Below are positions 54,632 through 63,650 of a stretch of DNA of 64,000 bases, piece by piece. Numbering within the stretch: the first letter of the stretch is position 1; each line of letters starts with the position of its first letter. A program made the translations under genes and the position numbers. The notes beneath the pieces are model-generated. The model saw nothing but the letters and a program-made list of their open reading frames with translations. It was not told the DNA's origin and searched no databases. This DNA comes from Streptomyces sp. NBC_00083 (GTDB lineage Bacteria; Actinomycetota; Actinomycetes; Streptomycetales; Streptomycetaceae): NCBI RefSeq assembly GCF_026343295.1, contig NZ_JAPELY010000002.1, positions 1 to 64,000 of the forward strand, given 5' to 3'.

Positions 54632-55050
54632 GGTGGAAATACCTTTCGGATCAGGGGAGTTGGGAGGTGCGGGGAGTCTCCGTGGTGCGGCAGGCAGGCC
54701 GCAAGGCCACCCACTAAGCTGCGCTGTGCGGAATCTGCGTGACGCAGGTAAATATCCTCGGCAAAGCCAGGACCGTCAAGCGCGTATCGACACCGCCGCT
54801 CGGAGCGCGCATACGGGAGCGCGCATACCGGGAGGCTCTCGCGCAGGGAGGCTCTCGCGCAGGGGCGCCTCCGGGAAGGGGCGCCTCCGGGAAGGGGCGC
54901 CTCCGGAGGGGACCCCCGAGCGCCGGGGCTCCGTTGACCCGGGGCTCGGTCGACCCGGGACTCTGTTGAACCGCGCCCCGCCCGGACCGGCCCCGCCGCG
55001 CCCCGCCCCGCCGCTGCCCAATCCGTGCCGCGCCCTCTACCCTTCCCGGC
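54632..55050. repeat. Intergenic region with 14- to 16-bp tandem arrays
   Basis: 419 bp between two genes. 54802-54829: two 14-bp GGAGCGCGCATACG-type units. 54830-54861: two identical 16-bp units GGGAGGCTCTCGCGCA. 54862-54909: three 16-bp units GGGGCGCCTCCGGGAA (the last with a changed end). 54923-54970: three 16-bp units of the CCGGGGCTCCGTTGAC type. Before this, near 54735, TGCGTGACGCAGG forms a small palindrome that may belong to a promoter. Confidence 0.8.
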
Positions 55051-55482
55051 ATGAAGATCATCGACCTTGAGCCGGGCGACCCGCGTCTGACGGACGACCT
55101 GCTGCCGGTCCTCAGCGAACTCCGTCCCCACCTCACCGCAGCCCTCTTCGCCGACATCTACGGGGAGGGGCACGCCCAGGGGCTGCGCTTCACCGCCGCG
55201 TACAGCGACGCCGGGGTCTGCGTGGGCGCGGCCGGATGGCGGATCATCGTCAATACGAGCGCGGTCCGCAAGCTGTACGTCGACGACCTGGTCACCGCCG
55301 CCACCGCCCGCTCCACCGGCGTGGGCCACGCCCTCCTCGCCCACCTGGAAGGCCACGCACGGGCCGCCGGCTGCACCTCCCTCAACCTCGACTCGGGCAC
55401 CCACCGCACCGACGCGCACCGCTTCTACTTCCGTGAGCGCATGGCGGTGACCGCCTTCAACTTCGACAAGCCGCTGGACTGA
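55051..55482 (+). CDS. GNAT-family acetyltransferase
   Basis: A 143-residue single-domain GNAT protein. The acetyl-CoA loop is ATARSTGVGHALLAHLEGHA (Q/RxxGxG/A type, here RSTGVG) near residue 91. The final HRFYFRERM segment is typical of the fold's last helix. It probably acetylates a small amine or peptide N-terminus. ATG 55051 has no clear ribosome-binding site; the region upstream is the tandem array. Confidence 0.85.
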   Translation: MKIIDLEPGDPRLTDDLLPVLSELRPHLTAALFADIYGEGHAQGLRFTAAYSDAGVCVGAAGWRIIVNTSAVRKLYVDDLVTAATARSTGVGHALLAHLEGHARAAGCTSLNLDSGTHRTDAHRFYFRERMAVTAFNFDKPLD

Positions 55483-55503
55483 CGGCCGGTGGGCCCGCCC
55501 CGG

Positions 55504-56037
55504 CTAATCCCCGAGGCCGGTCCACCAGTCGTTGGAGCGGAGCGGTGTGCCCGGCGGGTACTCGAACGCGACCTCGCCGGCGCAAGTGAGCCCCGCCTTG
55601 CGGCAGATGGCGTTGGACGCCGTGTGGTCCACGGACGGATAGGCGTGCAGCGTGCGCGGGCCACCGGCGGCGCGTGCCTCCGCCACCACCGCCCGCAACG
55701 CGGCGACGGCCAGGCCCCGGCCCCGGAACTCGGGCAGGATGCCGTACCCCGTCTCGTACACCGCCTCGCCCTCCCCTATGCGCGGCCAGTACCCGACCGA
55801 TCCGACGGCCTCGCCCGAATCCGCGAGGACGACCTTGAACATCCGGCCCTCGGTGGCGGGCCGGGCGCTCAGGGCCGTGTACTTGGCGTGCCGGGACAGC
55901 ACCTTCTCCTCGGTCTCCGGGCCGCCGAGGTGCTCGGTCATCTCCGGCGCGTTGTTGCGTCGCAGCAGGCCGAGGTCGCCGTCCGACCAGGCCACCAGGT
56001 GGATCTGCGGGGGGAGTTCACGGGCTGTTTCGCTCAT
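55504..56037 (-). CDS. GNAT-family acetyltransferase (RimJ/RimL-like)
   Basis: A 177-residue GNAT protein. Acetyl-CoA motif GYGILPEFRGRGLAVAALRAVV near residue 90-112, then HAYPSVDHTASNAICRKAGL (the common N-x-x-S-x-x-x-x-x-K-x-G-F motif). This is closest to RimJ/RimL-like enzymes. ATG 56037 reads MSETARELPPQ. It is convergent with the previous acetyltransferase gene; the two are not close paralogues. Confidence 0.88.
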   Translation of the reverse strand: MSETARELPPQIHLVAWSDGDLGLLRRNNAPEMTEHLGGPETEEKVLSRHAKYTALSARPATEGRMFKVVLADSGEAVGSVGYWPRIGEGEAVYETGYGILPEFRGRGLAVAALRAVVAEARAAGGPRTLHAYPSVDHTASNAICRKAGLTCAGEVAFEYPPGTPLRSNDWWTGLGD

Positions 56038-56084
56038 GTCCAGAACTGTAGGCGCCGGGTCTGACAACACCCCCTGACCTGGAA

Positions 56085-58802
56085 TTACACGGTGTCCCGG
56101 CGCCCTGGGCGCCGGGTGAGCCAGAACAGGGAGCCCGCGTACAGCGTGAGCACCAGGACGAGCAGCGGGTAGTACGCGAAGGGGAGCGCGGCCATGCCGA
56201 GCAGCGGGCCGAGCGGCGAGAGCGGCAGCAGCAGACCGGTCAGCGCGAGCACGCCCGCGGTGACCGGGACGCCGCCGCCCCGGCCCGTGCGCAGCAGGAC
56301 CATGACCAGGGCCTGGGTCAGCAGGTTCTCGGTGAACCAGCCCGCGTGGAAGGCGGTTTCGGCCCGCGCGTCGCTGACCGCCCAGGCCAGGACCGCGAAG
56401 GTCGCGAGGTCGGCGGCGGCGTTGAGCACGCCGAACCCGGTGACGGAGGCGAGGACTTCGCGCGGGCGCAGCTTCAGCGGATGCCGCAGCGCCCCGGCCC
56501 GCGGACGGGCGTACGCGAACGCCAGCTGAGCCGCGTCGAAGCACAGGTTCTGGACGAGGACCTGGGACGGGAGCATCGGCAGGAACGGCAGCAGCAGCCC
56601 GGCGGTCAGCATCGCGATGACGTTGCCGAGGTTCGAGGAGAGCGTGATCCGCAGATAGCCGGCGATGGCCGAGCCGCTCCCGCGTCCCGCCATGACGGCG
56701 TGGTCGAGCGAGGTCAGATCCTTCGCGGCGAGGACGACGTCGGCCGTCTCGCGGGCCACGTCGACCGCGTCGGGCGGGCAGATACCGACGTCACAGGCGC
56801 GCAGCGCGGGCAGGTCGTTGACTCCGTCGCCGAGGAACCCGGTGACATGCCCGCGCTCCCGGAGGACCCGGACGATGCGGGCCTTGTGCTCGGGGGAGCA
56901 GCGCGCGAAGACCGTACTACTGTCGGCGATTTCGCCCAGTTCGGCGTCGCTCAGCGCGTCGGTGGAGGAGGCGGTGACGACCTCCCCCGGGGCGAGGCCG
57001 AGGTCGCGGCAGGCGCGGGCCGCGGTGCCGGGATGGTCCCCGGTCAGCACCTTCACGGCGATCCCCCGGTGCCGCAGGGCGGCGAGCGCGTCGGCCGCCG
57101 TGTCCGCCGTCGCGTCACGCAGCCCCACCAGACCGGTGAAGGTCAGGCCGTGTTCGTCGGAGGGGGCGTACGGGCGGGTGACGGCGGGCCGTTCGGCGCG
57201 GGCGACCGCGAGGACGCGCAGCCCTTCGGCGGCCATCCGGTCGGCGAGCGCGGTGACCCGTCGGCGTTCCTCGTCGCCGAGCGCGCACCGCTCCATGACG
57301 CTCTCGGTGGCGCCCTTGACCACCAGGGTGTGGTGGCCGAGCCGGCGCGGAGTCCTGATCACGGCGGTGGACAGCCGGCGTACCGGGTCGAAGGGGAGCG
57401 CGGTGACGGGGTCGTACTCCAGGGCGTCCGCCCCTTCGGGGAGGCGGTGTTCCGCCGCGTCGAGAATGGCCTCGTCCAGGGCGTCGGCGCTCGGTACTTC
57501 CGCCAGCTGCACCGTCCACAGGCTGTTGACGGCGGCCCAGTGCAGCACGGAGTCGTCGGGAGCGCCGTCCGCACCGAGCGCGCACTCCAGGACCGGGCGG
57601 TCCTGGGTCAGGGTGCCGGTCTTGTCCAGGCAGACGACGTCGACGGCGCCCAGGTCGTGCAGGGCGGGCAGCCGCTTGACGATCACCTGGTGGGTGCGGG
57701 CCAGCGCGGACGCGCCGCGCGCCAGCGTCGTCGTCACGATGACCGGCAGCATTTCGGGGGTGAGTCCGACCGCGACGGCCACCGCGAACGGCAGGGTCTC
57801 GATGCCTCGGCCGCGGAGCGCCGCGTTGGCCATCAGGACGAGCGGCGGGGTGAGCAGCATGAAGCGGATCAGGATCCACGAAATCCCGTACACCGACCGG
57901 TCGAAGGCGGTCGTGCGCCGGTCGTTCCCGGGCAGCTGGTCGGCCGCCGCGAACCGGGTGCCGGCCCCGGTCGCGATCACCACGCCGGTGCCGCTCCCGG
58001 CGGCCACGCTGCTGCCCTGGAAGCACAGCTCCGGCCGGTCGAAGTCGTCCACGGGGCCGGGGCCGGTGTCGTGGTCGGGGGCTGCCGCGGGCGACTCCGC
58101 CGTCGCGGGGGGCGGTGAGGGCTCGTCGACCGGGTACTTGGCGACCGGCGCGGTCTCTCCGGTGAGCGCCGCCTGATGCATCGTCAGGCCCGTGGCGCGC
58201 AGCAGACGCAGGTCCGCCGGTACGAGGTCGCCGGGCATCAGGCGCACCACGTCGCCCGGCACCACCTGGTCCACCGGGACCTCGCGGGCCACCGGCGCCG
58301 CGTCGTCGGACGCCCTGCGCAGCACGGTCGCGGTGCTCGCGACGAGCTGCCGCAGCCCGGCCGCCGAACGGTCGGCGCGGTGCTCGCCGGCCGCCCGCAG
58401 CGCGCAGCTCACCACCACGAGCACCGCGATGACAGCGGCCGTCGCCCACGCGGCGACCAGCGCGGACACCAGGGCGAGGGAGGCGAGGACGGCGGTGAAC
58501 GGGTCGCGCAGACTGCGCAGAAAAATAATCGGCAGGGACGGAACTCGGCGCGTGGGAAGGACGTTTTCCCCATACCGCAGGAGTCGTTTCTCGGCCTCGG
58601 ACTCCACCAGTCCCCGTGGGCCGGAGCCGAGGGAACGCAGCAGCTGCAGAGGAGTGCTCCTTGACAACTGCAGAGACCGCAACGCAGTCGCGGACCGCAG
58701 AGCAGACGCGGACCGCGCAGCGCGTCCGTCCCGCGATGGGCGCCCGGAGAACGGCGAGCGCCCGGAATCCGGCGGAGAGATCCGGTCAGGCGCCCAGGTC
58801 AC
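56085..58802 (-). CDS. P-type ATPase, MgtA/MgtB-like magnesium importer
   Basis: 905 residues from GTG 58802, a P-type ATPase of the magnesium-importing group (P3B). The phosphorylated aspartate is D393 in CLDKTGTLT. The actuator motif is ALTGETAP, the membrane helix motif LPFAVAVAVGLTPEMLPVIV matches MgtA, and the hinge is TGFLGDGVNDLPAL. About ten membrane spans are present. The first 45 residues are Arg/Ser-rich with short repeats, and the true start may be further in. The start overlaps the ArsR stop by 17 bp, so the pair is an operon. Confidence 0.9.
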   Translation of the reverse strand: MTWAPDRISPPDSGRSPFSGRPSRDGRAARSASALRSATALRSLQLSRSTPLQLLRSLGSGPRGLVESEAEKRLLRYGENVLPTRRVPSLPIIFLRSLRDPFTAVLASLALVSALVAAWATAAVIAVLVVVSCALRAAGEHRADRSAAGLRQLVASTATVLRRASDDAAPVAREVPVDQVVPGDVVRLMPGDLVPADLRLLRATGLTMHQAALTGETAPVAKYPVDEPSPPPATAESPAAAPDHDTGPGPVDDFDRPELCFQGSSVAAGSGTGVVIATGAGTRFAAADQLPGNDRRTTAFDRSVYGISWILIRFMLLTPPLVLMANAALRGRGIETLPFAVAVAVGLTPEMLPVIVTTTLARGASALARTHQVIVKRLPALHDLGAVDVVCLDKTGTLTQDRPVLECALGADGAPDDSVLHWAAVNSLWTVQLAEVPSADALDEAILDAAEHRLPEGADALEYDPVTALPFDPVRRLSTAVIRTPRRLGHHTLVVKGATESVMERCALGDEERRRVTALADRMAAEGLRVLAVARAERPAVTRPYAPSDEHGLTFTGLVGLRDATADTAADALAALRHRGIAVKVLTGDHPGTAARACRDLGLAPGEVVTASSTDALSDAELGEIADSSTVFARCSPEHKARIVRVLRERGHVTGFLGDGVNDLPALRACDVGICPPDAVDVARETADVVLAAKDLTSLDHAVMAGRGSGSAIAGYLRITLSSNLGNVIAMLTAGLLLPFLPMLPSQVLVQNLCFDAAQLAFAYARPRAGALRHPLKLRPREVLASVTGFGVLNAAADLATFAVLAWAVSDARAETAFHAGWFTENLLTQALVMVLLRTGRGGGVPVTAGVLALTGLLLPLSPLGPLLGMAALPFAYYPLLVLVLTLYAGSLFWLTRRPGRRDTV

Positions 58803-59136
58803 GGACGAGCCCCGACGGTCCCGGCAGCTTGACGCTCCCGCCCAGCCGGGCGACCAGCCAGCGCACCATCTGAGCCACGTCCGGATCGTCCACGAGGTAG
58901 ACCACCCGGCGCCCCTCCCGCCGGGACCGTACGAGCCCCGCGAGTTTCAGCTTCGCCAGGTGCTGACTGACGGCCGGCAGTGCGCCGCCGACCCTCTCGG
59001 CCAGACCCGACACATCCGACTCGCCGTGGCTCAGCGTCCACATGATGTGCAGCCGCGCGGGCGAGGCAAGGAGTCCGAAGACCCCCGCTGCCTCCCCGAG
59101 CACCTCGGTCGACGGGTCGGTGCCGCTCGTCGTCAC
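58786..59136 (-). CDS. ArsR/SmtB-family regulator
   Basis: 116 residues. A winged helix with DVSGLAERVGGALPAVSQHLAKLKLAGLV and the wing RREGRRVVYLVDDP. The usual alpha-3 cysteines (CVCDL) are replaced by SDVSGL, and the alpha-5 histidines are absent, so it is not a standard metal sensor of the SmtB or ArsR type. It is upstream of and overlapping the MgtA-like gene and probably regulates it; the signal is unknown. GTG or ATG 59136 reads MTTSGTDPSTEV. Confidence 0.88.
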   Translation of the reverse strand: MTTSGTDPSTEVLGEAAGVFGLLASPARLHIMWTLSHGESDVSGLAERVGGALPAVSQHLAKLKLAGLVRSRREGRRVVYLVDDPDVAQMVRWLVARLGGSVKLPGPSGLVRDLGA

Positions 59137-59202
59137 CGTCGTCTCCCGTCTCCTGGGCTTGGCCGTTCTGTCGCCCCGGGCAGCCAGTCTAGAGGCGCCG
59201 GC

Positions 59203-61206
59203 TCACAGGGACACGAGAGTCACCTCGGTCGCCTTCACGCTCGACCACACCGCCGCGCCCTCCACCAGACCCAGCTCGGCCGCGGCCTCCGGGGTGACCT
59301 CCGCGATCAGATCGGGCGACTCGGCGGACCCGATGAGCACCCGCAGTCTGCTGCCGCTCGCGGTGACCTCACGGACCGTGCCGGGCCACACATTGCGGGG
59401 GCTGCCGTCGGGGCGCGTGCGGTGCAGCGACACCGCCTCCGGCGCGATGATCGCCAGCGCCCGGCCGCCGTCGGGGAGTTGCTCCGCCGCCACGATCCGT
59501 CCGCCGCCGGCCAGGCGGAGGCCGTCGGCGCTCACGGTGCCGGGCCAGGCGTTGCGGCCCAGCATGCGCGCCACCCACGGGGAGCGGGGGTTGCGGGTGA
59601 CCTCCGGGGGAGGCGCGTCCTGGAGGGTGCGGCCGTGATCGAGGACGAGGACGCGGTCGGCCAGTGAGAGGGCCTCGACGGGGTCGTGGGTGACGATCAG
59701 ACAGACCCCGGTGAAGCCCGCGAGGTGGGTGCGCAGGGTGTGGCGGACGTGGGCGCGGGTGGTCTGGTCGAGGGCGGCCAGGGGCTCGTCGAGCAGGAGC
59801 AGACGCGGCCGAGCGGCGAGCGCCCGCGCGAGGGCCACACGCTGGGCCTGGCCGCCGGAGAGCTGGGCGGGCTTGCGCTGGGCGAGACGGCCGACGCCCA
59901 GCCGGTCGAGCCAGTGCTGGGCCTCGGCGCGGGCCTCGGCGCGCGGTACGCCCTGGGCGCGCAGCCCGTACGCCGTGTTGGCGAGCGCGGTGAGGTGCGG
60001 GAACAGGGCGCCGTCCTGCGGGACCCAGGCGACCCCGCGCTTGTGGGGCGGCAGCGAGGTGACGTCGAGGCCGCCCAGACGCAGCTCGGCGTGGGCGCGC
60101 GGGGTGAGCCCGAGCAGGGCCCGCAGCAGGGTGGTCTTGCCCGCGCCGTTCTCTCCGACGACGGCGATGGTGGTGCCGGGGTCGGCGTCGAGGGTCAGCT
60201 GATTGAACCCGGTCACGTCGGCATGGAGCGGCCAACTCGCCTTGGGAGAAGCCGAGTTGGCGGCCGCGCTGGGGGCAGCCGCAGGCGCGGGGGCGACGCG
60301 GTCCGGACCCTGCGGGTCGGATTCCTGGGCAGGGTCGGTGTCGGTGTCGTGGCCGGCGTCCGGGAGGGCGGCGGTGTCGGGCGCACCGCCGCGCACCGTG
60401 GCGGCGCCGGTCCATCGCCCGCGCAGCGCCACCAGGACCGCCATCGCGATGGCGAGGAGGAGCAGGGAGACCGAGGTCGCGGCCTCGGGGGAGTCCTGGA
60501 GCAGGAGGTAGACCTGGAGCGGCAGGGTCTGGGTGGTGCCGGGGAGGTTGCCGGCGAAGGTGATGGTCGCGCCGAACTCGCCGAGCGCACGCGCCCAGGT
60601 GAGGGCCGCGCCCGCGGCGAGGCCGGGCGCGACCATGGGCAGCGTCACCGTGAGGAAGACCCGGACCGGGGAGGCGCCGAGCGAGGCGGCGGTCTCCTCG
60701 TAGCGGGGGCGCAGCCCGCCGAGCGCGCCCTCCAGGCTGATCACGAGGAACGGCATCGCGACGAACGTGGCCGCCACCACCGCGCCGGAGGTGTGGAAGG
60801 GCAGCGTGATGCCGAAGGTGTTCTCCAGCCACGGCCCGATCAGGCCGCGCCGCCCGAAGCCGAGCAGCAGCGCCACGCCGCCGACGGTGGGCGGCAGCAC
60901 CATCGGCAGCAGCACGAGGGAGCGCACCAGCGCCTTGCCGGGGAACTCGACACGGGCCAGCAGCCAGGCCAGGGGCACGCCGAGAAGGAGGGAGAGGCCC
61001 AGTGCCCAGAAGGAGACGACGAGGGAGAGCCGCAGCGCCTCGGTGACCTCGGGGCTCGTCAGGTCCGTACCGAGCTCGCCCCAGGAGGTGCGGGTCAGCA
61101 CACCGAGGAGCGGCATCAGCAGGAACGCGATGGCGAGCAGGGCGGGCAGCGCGAGCGCGACGGGCGGGCGCGGGCGGCGGGAGCGGCCGCGGGTCAGGGG
61201 CTTCAT
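59203..61206 (-). CDS. modB/modC: ModBC: fused molybdate ABC permease and ATPase
   Basis: A 667-residue fusion. Residues 1-260 are the ModB permease with six membrane spans and the coupling loop EETAASLGASPVRVFLTVTLP. Residues about 325-560 are the ModC ATPase, with Walker A VVGENGAGKTTLL, signature LSGGQAQRVALARAL and Walker B LLLLDEPLAAL. A C-terminal TOBE/mop-like domain ends the protein. A low-complexity linker joins the halves. Fusion of the two is known in actinobacteria. ATG 61206 has GGGGAA upstream. It is downstream of modA. Confidence 0.93.
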   Translation of the reverse strand: MKPLTRGRSRRPRPPVALALPALLAIAFLLMPLLGVLTRTSWGELGTDLTSPEVTEALRLSLVVSFWALGLSLLLGVPLAWLLARVEFPGKALVRSLVLLPMVLPPTVGGVALLLGFGRRGLIGPWLENTFGITLPFHTSGAVVAATFVAMPFLVISLEGALGGLRPRYEETAASLGASPVRVFLTVTLPMVAPGLAAGAALTWARALGEFGATITFAGNLPGTTQTLPLQVYLLLQDSPEAATSVSLLLLAIAMAVLVALRGRWTGAATVRGGAPDTAALPDAGHDTDTDPAQESDPQGPDRVAPAPAAAPSAAANSASPKASWPLHADVTGFNQLTLDADPGTTIAVVGENGAGKTTLLRALLGLTPRAHAELRLGGLDVTSLPPHKRGVAWVPQDGALFPHLTALANTAYGLRAQGVPRAEARAEAQHWLDRLGVGRLAQRKPAQLSGGQAQRVALARALAARPRLLLLDEPLAALDQTTRAHVRHTLRTHLAGFTGVCLIVTHDPVEALSLADRVLVLDHGRTLQDAPPPEVTRNPRSPWVARMLGRNAWPGTVSADGLRLAGGGRIVAAEQLPDGGRALAIIAPEAVSLHRTRPDGSPRNVWPGTVREVTASGSRLRVLIGSAESPDLIAEVTPEAAAELGLVEGAAVWSSVKATEVTLVSL

Positions 61207-61330
61207 GGGGTTCCCCGGTGTCCTGATGGCGCGGAGGCCCGCCCACCCGCCGCGGACGGACGGCGAACGGGCGGGCCCCGCAAGGGAGGTGGACGGTACC
61301 GGCCCGGGGGAGGCGGGCCGGACGGGCCGG

Positions 61331-62152
61331 CTACGGCTGCTGGAAGCCCGCGTCCGTGAGGATCTTCTGCGCCTCGGGGGTGGAGAGCCACTTCACGAAC
61401 GCCGCGGCGGCGTCGGCGTTCTTCGACGTCTTCAGGGTGGCGGCGGGGTACTTGGCCACGGCGTTCTGCGCGTCGGGGATGTCGACGGTGTCGACCTTGC
61501 CCTTGGCGGAGGCGGCGTCGGTCTTGTAGACGATGCCGGCGTCGGCCTCGCCCAGTTCCACCTTGGAGAGGACGGCGCGCACGTTGGGCTCCTGCGAGAC
61601 GGGCTTCACCGTGAGGTGCTGCGCGTCGAGAACCTGCTTGCTGTAGCGGCCGACCGGGACCTCGGGCGCCGCGAGGACGACCTTCAGGTTGGTGTCGGAC
61701 AGGTTCTTGAGGGCCTCGACCTTCTTCGGGTTGCCCTTGTCGGTCGCGATGACCAGACGGTTCTTGGCGATGATCGTCGAGTCGTTCACATCGGCCTTGA
61801 GGCCGTCCATGGTCTTGGTGTCCGCGGTCACCAGGGCGTCCGCGGGCGCGCCCTGCTTGACCTGCGCGGCCAGCTCCTGCGAACCGGCGAAGGAGAACTT
61901 CACCTTCGTACCCGGGTGCTCCTTCTCGTAGGCGGCACCGGCCGCCTTGAAGACGTCCGTGAGCGAGGACGCGGCGAGGACGGTCAGCTGCGCCGCCTTC
62001 GGAGCGGCGGCGCTGCCGGACGGCGAGGCGGTCTTGCCGCTGCCGCTGTCCTTGTCGCTGCCGCAGGCCGCGGCGAGCGGGATGAGCAGGGCGGCGGAGA
62101 CGACGGCCGCGGCGGCGCGGCGGCGCTTGGCGCTGAGTGCCTTGACAGACAT
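61331..62152 (-). CDS. modA: Molybdate-binding lipoprotein ModA
   Basis: 273 residues. The signal peptide ends in the lipobox LAAAC. The mature part is a two-lobe periplasmic-binding-type fold, [17 protein letters not shown] (oxyanion-binding SS), [11 protein letters not shown] and later [10 protein letters not shown]. It captures molybdate or tungstate and delivers it to ModBC. ATG 62152 has AAGGAGCT upstream. It sits 124 bp before modBC and 142 bp after the mop-domain regulator. Confidence 0.94.
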   Translation of the reverse strand: MSVKALSAKRRRAAAAVVSAALLIPLAAACGSDKDSGSGKTASPSGSAAAPKAAQLTVLAASSLTDVFKAAGAAYEKEHPGTKVKFSFAGSQELAAQVKQGAPADALVTADTKTMDGLKADVNDSTIIAKNRLVIATDKGNPKKVEALKNLSDTNLKVVLAAPEVPVGRYSKQVLDAQHLTVKPVSQEPNVRAVLSKVELGEADAGIVYKTDAASAKGKVDTVDIPDAQNAVAKYPAATLKTSKNADAAAAFVKWLSTPEAQKILTDAGFQQP

Positions 62153-62294
62153 GGGTGGAGCTCCTTCGGATGCTTGACGAGCCGCGCCGGGAGGTGAGGG
62201 CTTCCCCAGACCGGACCGCCGTGTGCCGGAGGTCCCTGGAAGCGGGGGGAAGGGGCGACGCCGCGGGGACGTACGTGAATGGCCTGTTCTCGAC

Positions 62295-62690
62295 CTAGGT
62301 GCGGTCGATGTGCACGTTGGTGGATTTCACGCGTGCGATGGCCTGCATGCCCACCTCAAGGCCCAGCTCTTCGACGGCCTCCCGGGTCAGGAGGGAGACC
62401 AGGCGGTGCGGGCCGGCCTGGATCTCGACCTGGGCGGCTACGTCACCGAGCTTGACGGCGGTGACGATGCCGGGGAAGGCGTTGCGGGCGGAGGTGTAGG
62501 GCACCTCCTCCTCGCCGTTGGAGGACTGGCCGACCTCGATGGAGAAAGCGGCCAGATCCCGCCCGTCGATGAGTCGGCGGCCGCCTTCGTCACGATGGGT
62601 CGTGACGCGGCCGCCGTCGGCCCAGCGGCGCACGGTGTCGGGGCTGACGCCGAGCAGACGCGCTGCCTGGCCGATGGTGTAGGACTGCAT
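62295..62690 (-). CDS. Molybdopterin-type regulator: MerR-like HTH plus mop (TOBE) domain
   Basis: 131 residues. A MerR/excisionase-type winged helix ([25 protein letters not shown]) at residues 3-30 is followed by a mop domain ([20 protein letters not shown], ending [13 protein letters not shown]) that binds molybdate in an oligomeric shell. It is a ModE-like sensor or molybdate store lying directly upstream of modA. ATG 62690 is the likely start; GTG 62714 extends it by eight residues. No ribosome-binding site is visible for either. Confidence 0.9.
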   Translation of the reverse strand: MQSYTIGQAARLLGVSPDTVRRWADGGRVTTHRDEGGRRLIDGRDLAAFSIEVGQSSNGEEEVPYTSARNAFPGIVTAVKLGDVAAQVEIQAGPHRLVSLLTREAVEELGLEVGMQAIARVKSTNVHIDRT

Positions 62691-62865
62691 GTGCGACAAG
62701 ATAGGCGTCTTCACGCCGCATATACAAAGGTTCCGTCGGAAAGTACACGGCAGCTGCGAACCCGAATGGACGAAGGTCCAAGGCGCCCGTGAGCCGCCTC
62801 GGGGCGTTCCAGCAGGCCGGTCGCGGCGCCGTCCGGGAACCTCTGCGGCTGCCGGCCGCGGAGGA

Positions 62866-63303
62866 TCAGGGCCAGACCAGACAGTACGGCTGGTGGCCTG
62901 CCTCGTGGAGGCGGTGGCTGAAGTCCTGCCACTCGTGCAGGAGTTGGTAGACGTTGAACGCGTCGCGCGGACCGCCCCGGTCGGGGACCGTGGACCAGAT
63001 GAAGGCGGCGGCTCCGACCGATTCCTCCCCGACGCCGCGCAGCGGGTCGACGACCGTCATGGGGAGCTTGACCACCGCGTAGTCGGGGTGGAGGACGACG
63101 AGTTCCAGGGGCGGGACCTTGTGCAGGGGTATGCCCTGGATGCCGGTGAGGACCATCGCGGCCATCGTCTCCGGCTTGATCTTGGTGAACATGCCGCCCA
63201 TGCCCAGTTCGTCACCGCCGAGTTCCTCGGGGCGCATGGTGACGGGCACCCGCGCGGCCGTCGCGCCGTCCGGCGCGCCGAAGTACTTGTAGGTCACCCC
63301 CAT
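62866..63303 (-). CDS. Conserved protein of unknown function next to hemL
   Basis: A 145-residue soluble protein beginning MGVTYKYFGAPDGATAARVP. It has a compact central part (MFTKIKPETMAAMVLTGIQG) and a C-terminal aromatic stretch (FNVYQLLHEWQDFSHRLHEA). I believe orthologues exist in other Streptomyces but know no function. ATG 63303 is chosen because the upstream extension is Arg/Gly-rich and unlike the rest. Divergent from hemL across 347 bp. Confidence 0.72.
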   Translation of the reverse strand: MGVTYKYFGAPDGATAARVPVTMRPEELGGDELGMGGMFTKIKPETMAAMVLTGIQGIPLHKVPPLELVVLHPDYAVVKLPMTVVDPLRGVGEESVGAAAFIWSTVPDRGGPRDAFNVYQLLHEWQDFSHRLHEAGHQPYCLVWP

Positions 63304-63650
63304 ACGGCCACTTCCGTTCCCCGCCCCTGCGGCGTCTCCCGCCCCTGCGGCGCCAGCGACCCGGTCGATCCGGTCCTGGGCGTCGCGTCGCCGGTGCCGT
63401 CCCCGACGGTGGGCGCGCTCGGGACCCCGGTCGTCGGTCCCTTCGCCCAGTCCGCCACCGCGATGCATATCCTTCACCCGACTGCTTGTAGCCCGACTGC
63501 TTTGTAGACGGCGCGCGCCCCGCCGCGCAACCCGATCATCCGCCCATGCAACTCGATCATCTGCGGATCATCGTGTCACTGACCTCCCCCGCGCGCGTGC
63601 GGTGAAACACCAGTCCGCAAGAACGTCCGGGCCTCTGCCACCATGGCTGT
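63304..63650. other. Gap before hemL with short direct repeats
   Basis: 347 bp without a convincing gene. CCCGACTGCTTGTAG (63477-63491) is followed directly by CCCGACTGCTTTGTAG (63492-63507), and CGATCATC-type motifs repeat near 63530-63570. The hemL promoter should lie here. Confidence 0.5.

Noticed and set aside
54802..54970. Origin-like iterons
   Set aside because: The units differ from one another, there is no AT-rich segment and no replication initiator gene adjacent.
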